A stretch of 38,791 nt of DNA, from positions 107,763-146,553 of the forward strand of contig JACRLM010000031.1 of NCBI GenBank assembly GCA_016235255.1. Reading direction: 5' to 3'. Positions 31,287 to 38,791 of the stretch are shown piece after piece. The notes below the pieces were generated by a model. The model ran no database searches, had not been told where the DNA came from, and saw only the letters and a program-made list of their open reading frames with translations. A program made the translations under genes and the position numbers. Numbering within the stretch: position 1 is the first letter of the stretch; every line of letters starts with the position of its first letter. Source of the stretch: Nitrospinota bacterium (GTDB lineage: Bacteria > Nitrospinota_A > UBA7883 > JACRLM01).

Positions 31287-32336
31287 ATGGGTTGTTCCTG
31301 CTTGGACACACGCTCTGCCATGGTGCTCAAGGCTGTGGTGGAAGGCCATATAGCCAGTTCGGAGCCGGTGGGGGCGCGGATCATTTCCAAACGAAGCGAA
31401 TTCAACCTAAGCCCCGCCTCCATACGCAATGTGATGGCCGGCCTTGAGGAAAGCGGATTTCTGGAACAACCGCACACCTCCGCCGGAAGGATACCTTCGG
31501 ACAAAGGTTACAGGTATTACGCCCAGTCCATGGCGGGCCCGGCAATCCCTTCCACGCAGGAGATGGACCGCATACACTCGGCCACGCACGGCGCCGCGTG
31601 GCAGGAGTTGACGGACCTGCTGGCGGCGGTGTCCAGGGCGCTGTCGGACATTTCCAGCCAGGCGAGCCTTGTTGGCATCGCGTCCATAAGCGTCGCCCCT
31701 GTTAATCGGATAAGGTTTGTGCATATCGCCGAAAAGCGGGCGCTGGCCGTGATGGTGATGTCCGGAGGGGAAATACGAAACCAGCTTATCGAGACCGCCG
31801 AGCCGCTGGAGCAGGATGACCTGGACAAGATTTCAAACTGCTTTAACGCAAAGTTCTCCGGGATGACCCTCGAAGGGGTGCGCCAGGCGCTCATGGAGGA
31901 GATGCGGGACGAAAAGGCCCGGGCGGACAAGCTGCTATCACATGTGCTGATGATGGCGGAGCTTATCGGGGAGCGGGTCTCCGTGGACGCCAACGAGAAC
32001 ATATCCCTGGACGGGGCGAGCAATCTTTTGAACCTCAAGGGGGTGACTCTGGACATCGCCGCGCTGAAGAACCTTTTCAGGACTCTGGACGAGAAAAGCA
32101 GGCTGGTCTCGCTTTTGACATCATGCTTGAAGCCGGAGGGGATCAACCTGATAATCGGGTCGGAATTTGAAATGGAGGGTTTTTCGGACTATAGCATGGT
32201 GGCCCACCGTTTCAAGGGACATGACGGGGCGATGGGGGCCGTTGGGATAATCGGCCCGAAGGCGATGGACTACGCCAGGGCCATGGGCCTTGTGCTTTAC
32301 ACCGCAAACCAGGTGGGCAGCAGGCTTAATGGATAA
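31287..32336 (+). CDS. hrcA: Heat-inducible transcription repressor HrcA
   Basis: 349 residues from the ATG at 31287 (GTG at 31278 possible). The winged-helix DNA-binding part is clear: VLKAVVEGHIASSEPVGARI, LSPASIRNVMAGLEESGFLE and PHTSAGRIPSDKGYRYY. The GAF-like middle and C-terminal GPKAMDYARAMGLVLYTA also match. HrcA represses the chaperone genes by binding CIRCE elements with GroESL as thermosensor. grpE follows, a normal arrangement, but dnaK and dnaJ do not. The N-terminus has an extra Cys pair (GCSC) not seen in most homologues. Confidence 0.95.
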   Translation: MGCSCLDTRSAMVLKAVVEGHIASSEPVGARIISKRSEFNLSPASIRNVMAGLEESGFLEQPHTSAGRIPSDKGYRYYAQSMAGPAIPSTQEMDRIHSATHGAAWQELTDLLAAVSRALSDISSQASLVGIASISVAPVNRIRFVHIAEKRALAVMVMSGGEIRNQLIETAEPLEQDDLDKISNCFNAKFSGMTLEGVRQALMEEMRDEKARADKLLSHVLMMAELIGERVSVDANENISLDGASNLLNLKGVTLDIAALKNLFRTLDEKSRLVSLLTSCLKPEGINLIIGSEFEMEGFSDYSMVAHRFKGHDGAMGAVGIIGPKAMDYARAMGLVLYTANQVGSRLNG

Positions 32337-32357
32337 GGATGAGATTCGGAGTTGGCC

Positions 32358-33068
32358 GTGAACAAAGAGATTAAAGATTCTGAGCAGATGGACTTTGGCG
32401 GCGCCGAATCTTTCGGCGATGATGACAGCGGAACTGTCTCCCAGGTGTCCGGCGGGATGCCCCGGCCCGGCGGCACGGTGAAGCTTGAGCGCAAGGAGCT
32501 CCCCCGGAAAAAGGAAGATGAAATTTCGGAGCTCCGGCAGGTGATCGCCAACCTTACGGAGGAACTGAAAAAAAGGGAGACCGAGCTTGTGGCGGCGGAA
32601 GACAAGTCTTTGCGAGCCGTGGCGGAGGCGGACAACTTCAAGAAACGGATCGCCCGCGAGAAGGAGGATTTCCAGCGCCACGCCCCCGCCCCGATTGTGG
32701 AGGCGCTCATTCCCGCCATAGACAACATGGAAAAAGCGCTCCAGGCGGCGGCCGGCGGCGGGGACATGAACGCATTGGCCCAGGGGCTGGAGCTTATCCA
32801 CCGGCAGATAATGGAGACGCTAAAGAACCACGGCCTTGCCAGGGTGGAAACGCTCGGCAAGCCGATGGACCCGAACACGACGGAGGCCATCCAGATGGTG
32901 GACTCCACCGAAGCGGACGACGGGGTGGTGCTCACGGAGTTCATCCCGGGATATATGTTCAGGGACAGGGTGATACGCACGGCCAAAGTGGCCGTGGCCA
33001 ACAATCCGGCCCAGGCGGCGGCCGCAAGCGGCGAGACCGGCGATCCGGACATAGGGGCAATGGACTGA
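32358..33068 (+). CDS. grpE: GrpE nucleotide exchange factor
   Basis: 236 residues from the GTG at 32358 (GGAG six bases upstream; a TTG two codons earlier is less likely). The long helical stalk (ISELRQVIANLTEELKKRE and ADNFKKRIAREKEDFQRHA) and the beta-domain VETLGKPMDPNTTEAIQMV, GYMFRDRVIRTAKVAVA are typical. GrpE drives ADP release from DnaK. It is co-transcribed with hrcA; DnaK and DnaJ are not in the next genes. A disordered acidic N-terminus of about 50 residues is longer than usual. Confidence 0.95.
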   Translation: MNKEIKDSEQMDFGGAESFGDDDSGTVSQVSGGMPRPGGTVKLERKELPRKKEDEISELRQVIANLTEELKKRETELVAAEDKSLRAVAEADNFKKRIAREKEDFQRHAPAPIVEALIPAIDNMEKALQAAAGGGDMNALAQGLELIHRQIMETLKNHGLARVETLGKPMDPNTTEAIQMVDSTEADDGVVLTEFIPGYMFRDRVIRTAKVAVANNPAQAAAASGETGDPDIGAMD

Positions 33069-33172
33069 ATATCTCCGCGTAATCCCGCCGTAAGGACCGG
33101 CTTCGCTGAAATTTTCGCGTTTCCAGTTTCCACGCGGTATCATCTAACGCAATATCCGGAACTGGAGATTTG

Positions 33173-34375
33173 ATGGGCAAGATGTTTTCGTTCCCGGCGG
33201 ATGAGCGCAGGGCCATCGCCGGGCTGTCGTCGGTGATCGGCCTTAGGATGCTGGGCCTTTCTTTCATGATCCCGGTGTTCTCGGTGTACGCCACGGGGCT
33301 GCCGGGGGCCACGCCTTTTCTGGCGGGAGTGGCCTTTGGTGTGTACGGCCTGACGCAGGCGATGCTGCAGATCCCCTTCGGCTTCATGTCCGACAGGTAT
33401 GGCAGAAGGCCGGTGGTGGCCACGGGGCTTGTGATTTTCGGGATCGGGTCCGTGATCGCCGCGATGACCACGAACATTTACGTTATGATCGCCGCCCGCT
33501 TCCTTCAAGGGGCTGGCGCCATCGCTTCGGCCTGTTTTGCGTGGACGGCGGACCTGACCCACGAGTCCCGCCGGAACATGGCGATGGCGTTCATGGGGAT
33601 GTCCGTCGGGTCCGGCGTGGTGGGGGGCATGGTGCTCGGCCCGGTCATCGGGGGCGCAATGGGCGTGCCGTTCCTTTTCTGGCTTTCGGCAGGCCTTTCG
33701 GCGGTGGCCATAACCATAACCCTGGGCCTGCTCCGGGAACCCCCCGCAAACCAGCCGCACGAAAGCTCCGATTTCTCGCTTGACCCCAAAGTCACTTTCA
33801 AATATGCGGCGACGCCGGACCTGTTAAAGCTCGACGTGGTCGGTTTTCTTGTAAACTCCACCATGATTGCCACCAATTTCTATGTGCCACTGCGGCTCAA
33901 AGAGTCGCTGACAATGGGGGAGCTTTGGAAAGTGTACCTGCCCCTCACCTTGATCGGAGGAGCCGGGATGATGTTGTTCTCTCGCAAGGCGGACAGCGGC
34001 GGGGCCCGGAAAGTGATAACCTCCGCGCTAAGCTTGCTGGTGTGCGGATTCCTTTTGATGTCCACCTCCCAGTCGTTCTGGGTGACTGTGGGCGGATTCG
34101 GATTCTTTTTCGCCGGTTTTTCGATATTGGAGGCCACGTTGCCTGCCGCCGTTTCCAAGCTGGCCAATCCCGCGCATCGCGGCTCGATCATCGGGTTTTA
34201 CAATTTGAGCCAGTTCCTCGGAGTGTTCGTGGGGGGGATGCTGGCAGGATGGCTCAGTTCCAAACATAGCGATGTGCTTTTCCTTATAATGGCCGCCGCC
34301 GCCGCCCTTGCCGCGATCATGGTGAACTGGACAAGGGGGGTGGACGCCGTTTCAGCGCCCGCCAGCCGGATATAG
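33173..34375 (+). CDS. MFS transporter (YajR-like)
   Basis: 400 residues from the ATG at 33173 (GGAG five bases upstream; a TTG codon one earlier). Twelve membrane segments are readable, with the MFS motif A-type FMSDRYGRRPVV between helices 2 and 3. The short form without a C-terminal domain resembles drug/sugar efflux proteins of the YajR or multidrug type. Substrate is unknown. It follows grpE by about 105 bases, with no apparent functional tie. Confidence 0.85.
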   Translation: MGKMFSFPADERRAIAGLSSVIGLRMLGLSFMIPVFSVYATGLPGATPFLAGVAFGVYGLTQAMLQIPFGFMSDRYGRRPVVATGLVIFGIGSVIAAMTTNIYVMIAARFLQGAGAIASACFAWTADLTHESRRNMAMAFMGMSVGSGVVGGMVLGPVIGGAMGVPFLFWLSAGLSAVAITITLGLLREPPANQPHESSDFSLDPKVTFKYAATPDLLKLDVVGFLVNSTMIATNFYVPLRLKESLTMGELWKVYLPLTLIGGAGMMLFSRKADSGGARKVITSALSLLVCGFLLMSTSQSFWVTVGGFGFFFAGFSILEATLPAAVSKLANPAHRGSIIGFYNLSQFLGVFVGGMLAGWLSSKHSDVLFLIMAAAAALAAIMVNWTRGVDAVSAPASRI

Positions 34376-34411
34376 AAACAACGCGCAATCTAATGGACGC
34401 CGCGTTTATAT

Positions 34412-34417
34412 TAGAAT
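34412..34417 (+). promoter_or_regulatory. -10 element directly upstream of vsr
   Basis: TAGAAT, six bases before the vsr ATG (34424), with no Shine-Dalgarno sequence between, so the transcript is probably leaderless. Confidence 0.35.
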
Positions 34418-34423
34418 CGTCCA

Positions 34424-34861
34424 ATGCGAAGAAACCCGCTCCACGTCCACAAGGCCATGAAGGCCGTGAAAAGCTCCGGCACCGCCCCGGAAATGGCGAT
34501 GCGGCGGATACTTTGGAACGCCGGCCTGCGCTACAGACTGCATAAAAAGGAGTTGCCCGGCAAGCCGGACATCGTCTTCACGCGGGCGAAGGTGGCGGTG
34601 TTTGTGGACGGCGATTTCTGGCACGGCAACCAGTGGCGGCTGCGCGGATTTAAAAGCCTTGAAGACCAACTTGAAAAAGTCGGCAACAGGGCCTACTGGG
34701 AAAATAAAATCAGGAAGAACATCCAGCGCGACAGGGCTGTGGACACGGCGTTGCGCAAGGCTGGATGGAAGGTGATAAGGATATGGGAAAGCCAAGTAAA
34801 GCGAAACCCGGCCAGGGCCGCCGCCAGGGTGATCAGAAGCGTGAGCGGGCGCGCGCTGTGA
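34424..34861 (+). CDS. vsr: Very short patch repair endonuclease Vsr
   Basis: 145 residues. The family motifs are visible: SSGTAPEMAMRRILWNAGLRY, LPGKPDIVF with the catalytic Asp, VFVDGDFWHGN, YWENKIRKNIQRD and WKVIRIWES. Vsr nicks beside a T in T:G mismatches, which arise when 5-methylcytosine deaminates, and starts their repair to C:G. Its stop overlaps the adjacent methyltransferase start as GTGA, so the two are translated together, matching the usual vsr-methyltransferase pairing. There is no ribosome binding site at the start. Confidence 0.95.
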   Translation: MRRNPLHVHKAMKAVKSSGTAPEMAMRRILWNAGLRYRLHKKELPGKPDIVFTRAKVAVFVDGDFWHGNQWRLRGFKSLEDQLEKVGNRAYWENKIRKNIQRDRAVDTALRKAGWKVIRIWESQVKRNPARAAARVIRSVSGRAL

Positions 34862-35943
34862 GCCGCCCACGGTTCGCCGAGTTTTTCGCCGGGGCGGGGC
34901 TTTTCCGGCTGGGGCTTGAGGCCGCCGGATGGGAATGCGTATTCGCCAACGACAACGATCCTAATAAAGCGGCCATTTATCGGGCCAACTTCGGCGGCGG
35001 CCATTTTGCCGAGGAGGATGTGCGCAAGCTGGACGTAAAGCTTTTGCCGCAATGCGACCTTGCAACGGCGTCATTCCCCTGCACAGACCTTTCGCTTGCG
35101 GGGGGACGGAGCGGCCTTTCGGGAAAACGCTCCAGCGCTTTTTACGGTTTTGTGCAGGCTCTTGAAAAAATCGGATCGAGACGCCCTCCAATGGTCCTAT
35201 TGGAAAACGTGCCGGGCCTGCTCACCTCCGGTGGCGGGAAAGACATCCAGAAAGCGTTGGCCGCCATAAGCGGCCTCGGCTACAGGCTGGACATGTTCAT
35301 CATGGACGCCCGCTGGTTCACCCCGCAAAGCAGACCGAGGCTTTTCATACTAGGGACAAATCGCAAGATGTCCGCCGGGCGCAAAGCTTTCAAAGAGCGT
35401 GATCCACGCCTTAAATCCCCGGCGATTGAAAGGGCGGTGCGCAGCGCGCGAAACGTAGAATGGAATTTTATTGAAATACCTTCGCCGCCGGATGCTTCCT
35501 CCCAAATCCTTGCCGATATACTCGAAAAAGATGGCGAGGCAAAATGGTGGGACGCGGCCCGGACCGCGAAGTTGATCTCACGCATAGGTGAAAACCGGAT
35601 TGGAGAGGTGGAAGAAGCCATCAGCGGCCGCAGGACAACGTATGCCACGGTATTTCTCAGGATGCGCAAAGGAATAGTGATGGCCGAACCGAGGATGGAT
35701 GGGCTGGCCGGATGTCTTCGCACCCCAAGAGGCGGCTCCTCGCGGCAGATTCTCCTGCGCATGGGTGGAGGCCAAGCCATGGCCAGGTATCTGACGGCCC
35801 GGGAGTGCGGAAGGCTGCAGGGGGTGGACGGCGGATATATACTTCCCAAAAGCCAGAGCGCCGGGCTATTCGCCTTTGGCGACGCCGTATGCGCGCCGCT
35901 AATCGAGTGGATCGCGGCAAACGTCCTCAATCCGCTTCTATAG
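34858..35943 (+). CDS. dcm: DNA (cytosine-5-)-methyltransferase
   Basis: 361 residues from the GTG at 34858 (an ATG at 34783 inside vsr would add 25 basic residues). Motif I is FAEFFAGAGLFRLGLEAAGW; motif IV contains the catalytic Cys75 in ASFPCTDLSLAG; motif VI is ENV (116-118); motif VIII is QSRPR (157-161); IX and X are YLTARECGRLQG and GDAVCAPLIEWIA. The target recognition region lies between about 165 and 290. The recognition sequence is not known. No restriction enzyme gene is nearby, so it may be a solitary methyltransferase linked to Vsr. Confidence 0.93.
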   Translation: MSRPRFAEFFAGAGLFRLGLEAAGWECVFANDNDPNKAAIYRANFGGGHFAEEDVRKLDVKLLPQCDLATASFPCTDLSLAGGRSGLSGKRSSAFYGFVQALEKIGSRRPPMVLLENVPGLLTSGGGKDIQKALAAISGLGYRLDMFIMDARWFTPQSRPRLFILGTNRKMSAGRKAFKERDPRLKSPAIERAVRSARNVEWNFIEIPSPPDASSQILADILEKDGEAKWWDAARTAKLISRIGENRIGEVEEAISGRRTTYATVFLRMRKGIVMAEPRMDGLAGCLRTPRGGSSRQILLRMGGGQAMARYLTARECGRLQGVDGGYILPKSQSAGLFAFGDAVCAPLIEWIAANVLNPLL

Positions 35944-35970
35944 ACGCTTCGGCTCCCGGCGGACATGGAC

Positions 35971-35997
35971 AAAAAAAGGGCGCGGCTTTCCGCGCCC
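35971..35997 (-). terminator. Rho-independent terminator on the minus strand
   Basis: GGGCGCGG (35978-35985) and CCGCGCCC (35990-35997) form an eight-base-pair stem with a CTTT loop. The tract of seven A (35971-35977) gives a T-run only when read on the minus strand, so it ends the zinc-ribbon gene at 36034. It has no T-run for the methyltransferase. Confidence 0.85.
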
Positions 35998-36033
35998 CTC
36001 ACATCTAAACCGTTGACTGCCGATCCACCCTTG

Positions 36034-36273
36034 TCACGCGGCGCTTTTCGCGATATGCATGCAATTTGAGCAACTGTGGCTAACGTCCCTGCCGCACATC
36101 ACGCAGGAGGCGCCGTCAGGTTCGTACTTGATCATCCCGCCGCAATGACTGCATACGGTCTTTACCTCAGGGATGCTTTCCATCACAGACACATTTCCAT
36201 GTTCACCGCCCCGGACATGGCCGGGCTTTGAGTTTCTCCGCGCGGTCCTGATAGTTCTGGTTTTCATAATCAT
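36034..36273 (-). CDS. Small protein with three CxxC pairs (zinc ribbon)
   Basis: 79 residues from the ATG at 36273 (AAGGAG upstream; a second ATG two codons later). The N-terminal half is basic, and the C-terminal part has CSHC, CVMC and CSNC, an arrangement that can hold one or two zinc ions. No family is recognised; it may bind nucleic acid. It diverges from the glutaredoxin-like gene over about 135 bases. Confidence 0.65.
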   Translation of the reverse strand: MIMKTRTIRTARRNSKPGHVRGGEHGNVSVMESIPEVKTVCSHCGGMIKYEPDGASCVMCGRDVSHSCSNCMHIAKSAA

Positions 36274-36346
36274 TATCTCCTTGTCCGCACGCCATAGATG
36301 ACCGCCGGACATTAATGGATTCATCTTTGATCCAGTAATATCTACA

Positions 36347-36352
36347 TATAAT
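36347..36352 (+). promoter_or_regulatory. -10 element upstream of the glutaredoxin-like gene
   Basis: A perfect TATAAT (36347-36352) with TTTGAT 15 bases upstream (36326-36331), a slightly short spacer. It points to the gene at 36409 with about 50 bases of leader. Confidence 0.45.
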
Positions 36353-36408
36353 ATAGGCTCATAATCACTAATCGGAGGCTTTGCGCCTTACTTTAATGGA
36401 GAGTTCAA

Positions 36409-36660
36409 GTGGCTGTTTTAACTGTGTATTCCGCAGAGTGGTGTCCGGACTGTATGGCGGCTTTAAGGATCCTGGAAGAAAAAGGGATAAAGTATAACCT
36501 TGTTGATTTGGACGAAAATCCGGATGCGGCGGAGGTCATAATCGCCGCTTTGGGAAAAAGGGTGTTGCCTGCTCTGGAGTATAAAGGACGGTTCATGGAT
36601 GGCAACAGGTTCAACAAGGAGAAGTTCGTGTGGGAGCTGGAGGGACTGATGTCCACCTGA
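36409..36660 (+). CDS. Glutaredoxin/NrdH-like thiol protein
   Basis: 83 residues from a GTG (GGAGAG seven bases upstream). It is a thioredoxin-fold protein with the active site CPDC (12-15; AEWCPDCMAAL) and the following NLVDLDENPDAAEVIIAALGKRVLPAL with the cis-Pro, as in glutaredoxins. It is a monothiol/dithiol redox protein of the cytoplasm. The partner is unknown. Confidence 0.9.
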   Translation: MAVLTVYSAEWCPDCMAALRILEEKGIKYNLVDLDENPDAAEVIIAALGKRVLPALEYKGRFMDGNRFNKEKFVWELEGLMST

Positions 36661-36702
36661 CAAACGTTTATGATCTGAAAGTATAATCCTTTTAACTTGC
36701 GG

Positions 36703-37620
36703 TCATCCCCCCTGCCTCTCTTTATCAGCGGCGGCCATCGCCTTGTTTTTCCATTCTTTTATGGCGTAAAGAGTGTCCGGATCAATTACCTTTTTCTGGA
36801 TGGCGCCGTTCTTCACTGGCGCTTCGAATCCACCCGGAAAAATGTACACCGGCGCTCCATTGGTTATATATCTGCTGATTTCAATAATATGAGAATCGTT
36901 TAGCTGGACGCATCCTTCGGTGGGCTTTGTCTTGTCCCCCATACCGGAGCCGTGGATCCATATGCCATAGCCGGTCTTGCCAAGGCGCGCGTCCAGTGTA
37001 TTGGGATAGTTGAGCACGAAAGCCCGCGGGCCGTATTTCTGGAAGGGTATTTCCGGCTGTTCTTTCACGCCGGTGACCTTGTACAGCCCTTCCGGCGTAC
37101 GCAGGTCTCCCCTTTCAAGCTTGTCCCCCGCTTCCGCTCCCAGCGAAACAGGGTAGCTGGTAACGACCTTGTAGTTCTCCTGCGTTTCCTCCAGCACAAA
37201 CAGTTCTCTACGCGTCTTGTCCACAAGCAGGGTGTAAATGGACTGTACGTCCGGCTTTGGCAATGATTTTTCCGGAGCCGGAAGTTCCGAAAGGTTGGGC
37301 AAGGTTTTCATGATGACCGACTCGTCATCCACGGGGGTTTCCGGCGATGGCGGAGCCAGGCTCACGGCGGGAACGGGCTGCGGCGCCGTCATAAGCGATC
37401 CTTTGGCCCCTCCAAACGGCGGCGTCACGGCGTAGCTTATGACCGTGAACGCCATCAATATCGTCATCACCCCGCCCGCCAGCGCGCCCGTCCGGGCGAA
37501 AGAGGCCTCCCGGCCGTTGCGGAAAATGTTGTCCACCTGCAGATTGCTCATCCGCACGGCAAACCGCACTTTCGCCTCGAACGCCCGGCGGCGCAGGTGG
37601 TGCCTTAATGTGTCTATCAT
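36703..37620 (-). CDS. Membrane-anchored L,D-transpeptidase (YkuD family)
   Basis: 305 residues. A cytoplasmic N-terminus (about 45 residues), one membrane helix (GALAGGVMTILMAFTVISYAV), a Pro-rich linker and a YkuD domain from about residue 127 are seen. The active site is GIWIHGSG...TEGCVQLND with His223 and catalytic Cys237. This HG...TEGC variant is typical of the Cds6-linked subfamily rather than the classic SHGC form. It cross-links or modifies peptidoglycan in the periplasm. Only four bases separate it from the upstream AMIN/Cds6-like gene, indicating an operon. Confidence 0.9.
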   Translation of the reverse strand: MIDTLRHHLRRRAFEAKVRFAVRMSNLQVDNIFRNGREASFARTGALAGGVMTILMAFTVISYAVTPPFGGAKGSLMTAPQPVPAVSLAPPSPETPVDDESVIMKTLPNLSELPAPEKSLPKPDVQSIYTLLVDKTRRELFVLEETQENYKVVTSYPVSLGAEAGDKLERGDLRTPEGLYKVTGVKEQPEIPFQKYGPRAFVLNYPNTLDARLGKTGYGIWIHGSGMGDKTKPTEGCVQLNDSHIIEISRYITNGAPVYIFPGGFEAPVKNGAIQKKVIDPDTLYAIKEWKNKAMAAADKERQGG

Positions 37621-37624
37621 CGCC

Positions 37625-38572
37625 TTACTGGTTCGGCTTGAATTTTTCCGACTCGATTTTCCATCCGTTTTCCGTCTTCACCATGGCCATCGTCTTCACG
37701 CCTGTGTCCGAATAGCGGCCTGAGGTGTATTTCTGGATAAACTCCACAGCCGCCTTGTCACCATCGGCTTTGACGGAAATGTCCGCGACATCTATTTTAA
37801 TATCTTTTGAGCGGCGGAATTTTTTTTGTTTGTCGGCCAGCCATTCCTCTGTGCTCTGCCCTTCGATCTCAAAAACAGGGGTGTAAAATTCCCGGAACGC
37901 CGCCAGGTCCTTTGCCTCCCACGCCCCCTTCCACCGGGCGATGGTATTTATTATCGCCTCCGTTTCGTCCACCACCGGAATCATTGGCGCCTGTTTCTCC
38001 TCTTTGGCGGCGTCCTGCTCCGCAAGCTTCATGCGCAGCGACTTGTTCTCCTCCGTCAGCTCGTCAATTTTTTTCTTGGCCGCCTCCAGCGCCAGCGCCT
38101 CGGGGCTGTTATCCCTGGCGATGGTTATGTGGATCGAGGAGCCTGATTTCTTGATGTCGTACTGGAAAAGCGCGTTCACCCCGATTTCCACCCGCAGCTT
38201 GCCGGCCCGGTCGAAACTCACAAAATGAATCCTGTCCAAAAGCCCCTCGCGCACCGGGATCATCGGGCGTTTCATATGGTGCGTAACGCCGGAAAGCTCC
38301 ACAGCCAGCCGCAAAGGGCTTTCAAGCTTGTACGAAGAATAATCAAACGGCGCCGTGGCCTGTATGACAATCAGCGACTTGTCCTTTTCGGACGTGGTCT
38401 TTATCCCGGTGACCGAGTTGGAGATTGCGCCATCCTTTTTCCCGCCCGCCGCCGTCCCGAAAACAAAGGACGTTTCGCCGGGCCTGGCGCCAATCGTCTG
38501 GCAGCCCGTCAGGGCAATAAGCGCGTGGGATAACGCAGCGCCGAATATGATTGAAAAGAGCCTTGCTTTCAT
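37625..38572 (-). CDS. AMIN and NTF2/Cds6-like domain lipoprotein
   Basis: 315 residues from the ATG at 38572. A lipobox (LIALTGC, Cys24) makes it a lipoprotein. An AMIN domain (about 60-160) is followed by a helical coiled-coil stretch (EEAAKKKIDELTEENKSLR region, about 165-200) and a C-terminal NTF2-like domain (WKGAWEAKDLAAFREFYTPV, then VEFIQKYTSGRYSDTG and GWKIESEKF) of the Cds6-type. AMIN domains target proteins to peptidoglycan or outer-membrane complexes. It lies directly upstream of the transpeptidase gene on the same strand, so it probably localises or assists it. Confidence 0.8.
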   Translation of the reverse strand: MKARLFSIIFGAALSHALIALTGCQTIGARPGETSFVFGTAAGGKKDGAISNSVTGIKTTSEKDKSLIVIQATAPFDYSSYKLESPLRLAVELSGVTHHMKRPMIPVREGLLDRIHFVSFDRAGKLRVEIGVNALFQYDIKKSGSSIHITIARDNSPEALALEAAKKKIDELTEENKSLRMKLAEQDAAKEEKQAPMIPVVDETEAIINTIARWKGAWEAKDLAAFREFYTPVFEIEGQSTEEWLADKQKKFRRSKDIKIDVADISVKADGDKAAVEFIQKYTSGRYSDTGVKTMAMVKTENGWKIESEKFKPNQ

Positions 38573-38700
38573 CCGATCAAACCGCCGGAAAATCATGGTA
38601 AAAATGAACGATTATCTTTAGCAGTTCGCGACAAGCCGCGTCAAGCCATAACGCGTTGCCTCACGGGAAAAGGTAACCGAAGGGGGCGTGGATTTTCGCC

Positions 38701-38791
38701 TCATGGTTCATTGGCCCATAACTCATTAAAAAGCCTCCTGAGTATTTTTTCAAATTCTTTTCTCAAGTGGAAGGGATTGAGCGTGCCATGG
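38701..38791 (-). CDS. C-terminal fragment of a gene running off the right edge
   Basis: A minus-strand frame open at the window edge encodes the last 29 residues of a protein (NPFHLRKEFEKILRRLFNEL) and stops at 38701. It could be the tail of a real gene whose body lies beyond the window or a chance frame; not enough is seen to name it. The 128 bases from here to the AMIN gene hold no gene; a 21-codon frame with AGGAGG upstream is too short to call. Confidence 0.3.
   Translation of the reverse strand, partial: HGTLNPFHLRKEFEKILRRLFNELWANEP

Noticed and set aside
31250..31300. CIRCE operator upstream of hrcA
   Set aside because: I searched by eye for TTAGCACTC and GAGTGCTAA arms and did not find them.
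1..38791. CRISPR array
   Set aside because: No short, evenly spaced direct repeats were seen; the only regular repeats are protein modules within the cytochrome gene.

Overview
The window looks like a chromosomal piece of a Gram-negative bacterium with about 58-60% GC. It carries outer-membrane barrels, lipoproteins, Tat- or Sec-exported periplasmic proteins and an exceptionally haem-rich c-type cytochrome. This fits an anaerobic or microaerobic respirer, for example a deltaproteobacterial/Desulfobacterota- or Nitrospinota-like lineage, but nothing here fixes the phylum. No transposase, phage, plasmid or CRISPR genes were seen.

Layout. Positions 1-4450: a small membrane protein, fxsA, a short CbiX-type chelatase, the remnant of an NmrA-like reductase, DNA polymerase IV behind a good promoter and a leader ORF, a poorly conserved stretch with two uncertain small genes, and tRNA-Leu(GAG). 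Positions 4600-8740: a promoter-headed run encoding a Cys/His-rich exported protein, a Met/His-rich lipoprotein, an outer-membrane barrel, a lipoprotein thioredoxin and a small cytochrome c. It ends in a terminator and is followed by a Csp1-type copper storage protein with its own terminator. I read it as a copper or periplasmic metal-handling locus. Positions 8742-13514: a FadL-type transporter, a glycosyltransferase-like protein, an alpha/beta hydrolase, a quinone reductase-like enzyme and a four-helix membrane protein. Positions 13539-17290 (minus strand): a multihaem cytochrome with about 30 haem motifs, translationally coupled to an outer-membrane barrel, probably a porin-cytochrome electron conduit.

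Positions 17418-25312 are mixed housekeeping and accessory genes: nagZ, a DinB/DUF664-fold protein, a DHH phosphoesterase, the HicAB toxin-antitoxin pair, a monohaem cytochrome c, a methyltransferase, a GAF histidine kinase, clpS, a zinc ribbon protein, an RluA-type pseudouridine synthase and a membrane-anchored charged protein. Positions 25313-30463 hold two small proteins, a structured intergenic region and a 1230-residue AsmA-like protein coupled to a DUF123 GIY-YIG protein. Positions 30511-34375 hold an orphan cytochrome b, hrcA-grpE and an MFS transporter. Positions 34424-38572 hold a vsr-cytosine methyltransferase pair, a small zinc ribbon protein, a glutaredoxin-like protein and an operon of an AMIN/Cds6-like lipoprotein with an L,D-transpeptidase. 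A gene fragment runs off the right edge.

Two groups stand out as coherent systems: the copper-type cluster (4600-8740) and the haem-wire/porin pair (13539-17290). A recurring feature is a -10-like hexamer 6-7 nt before start codons that lack a Shine-Dalgarno sequence, which suggests leaderless transcripts. All function calls come from reading motifs by eye; no database search was possible.
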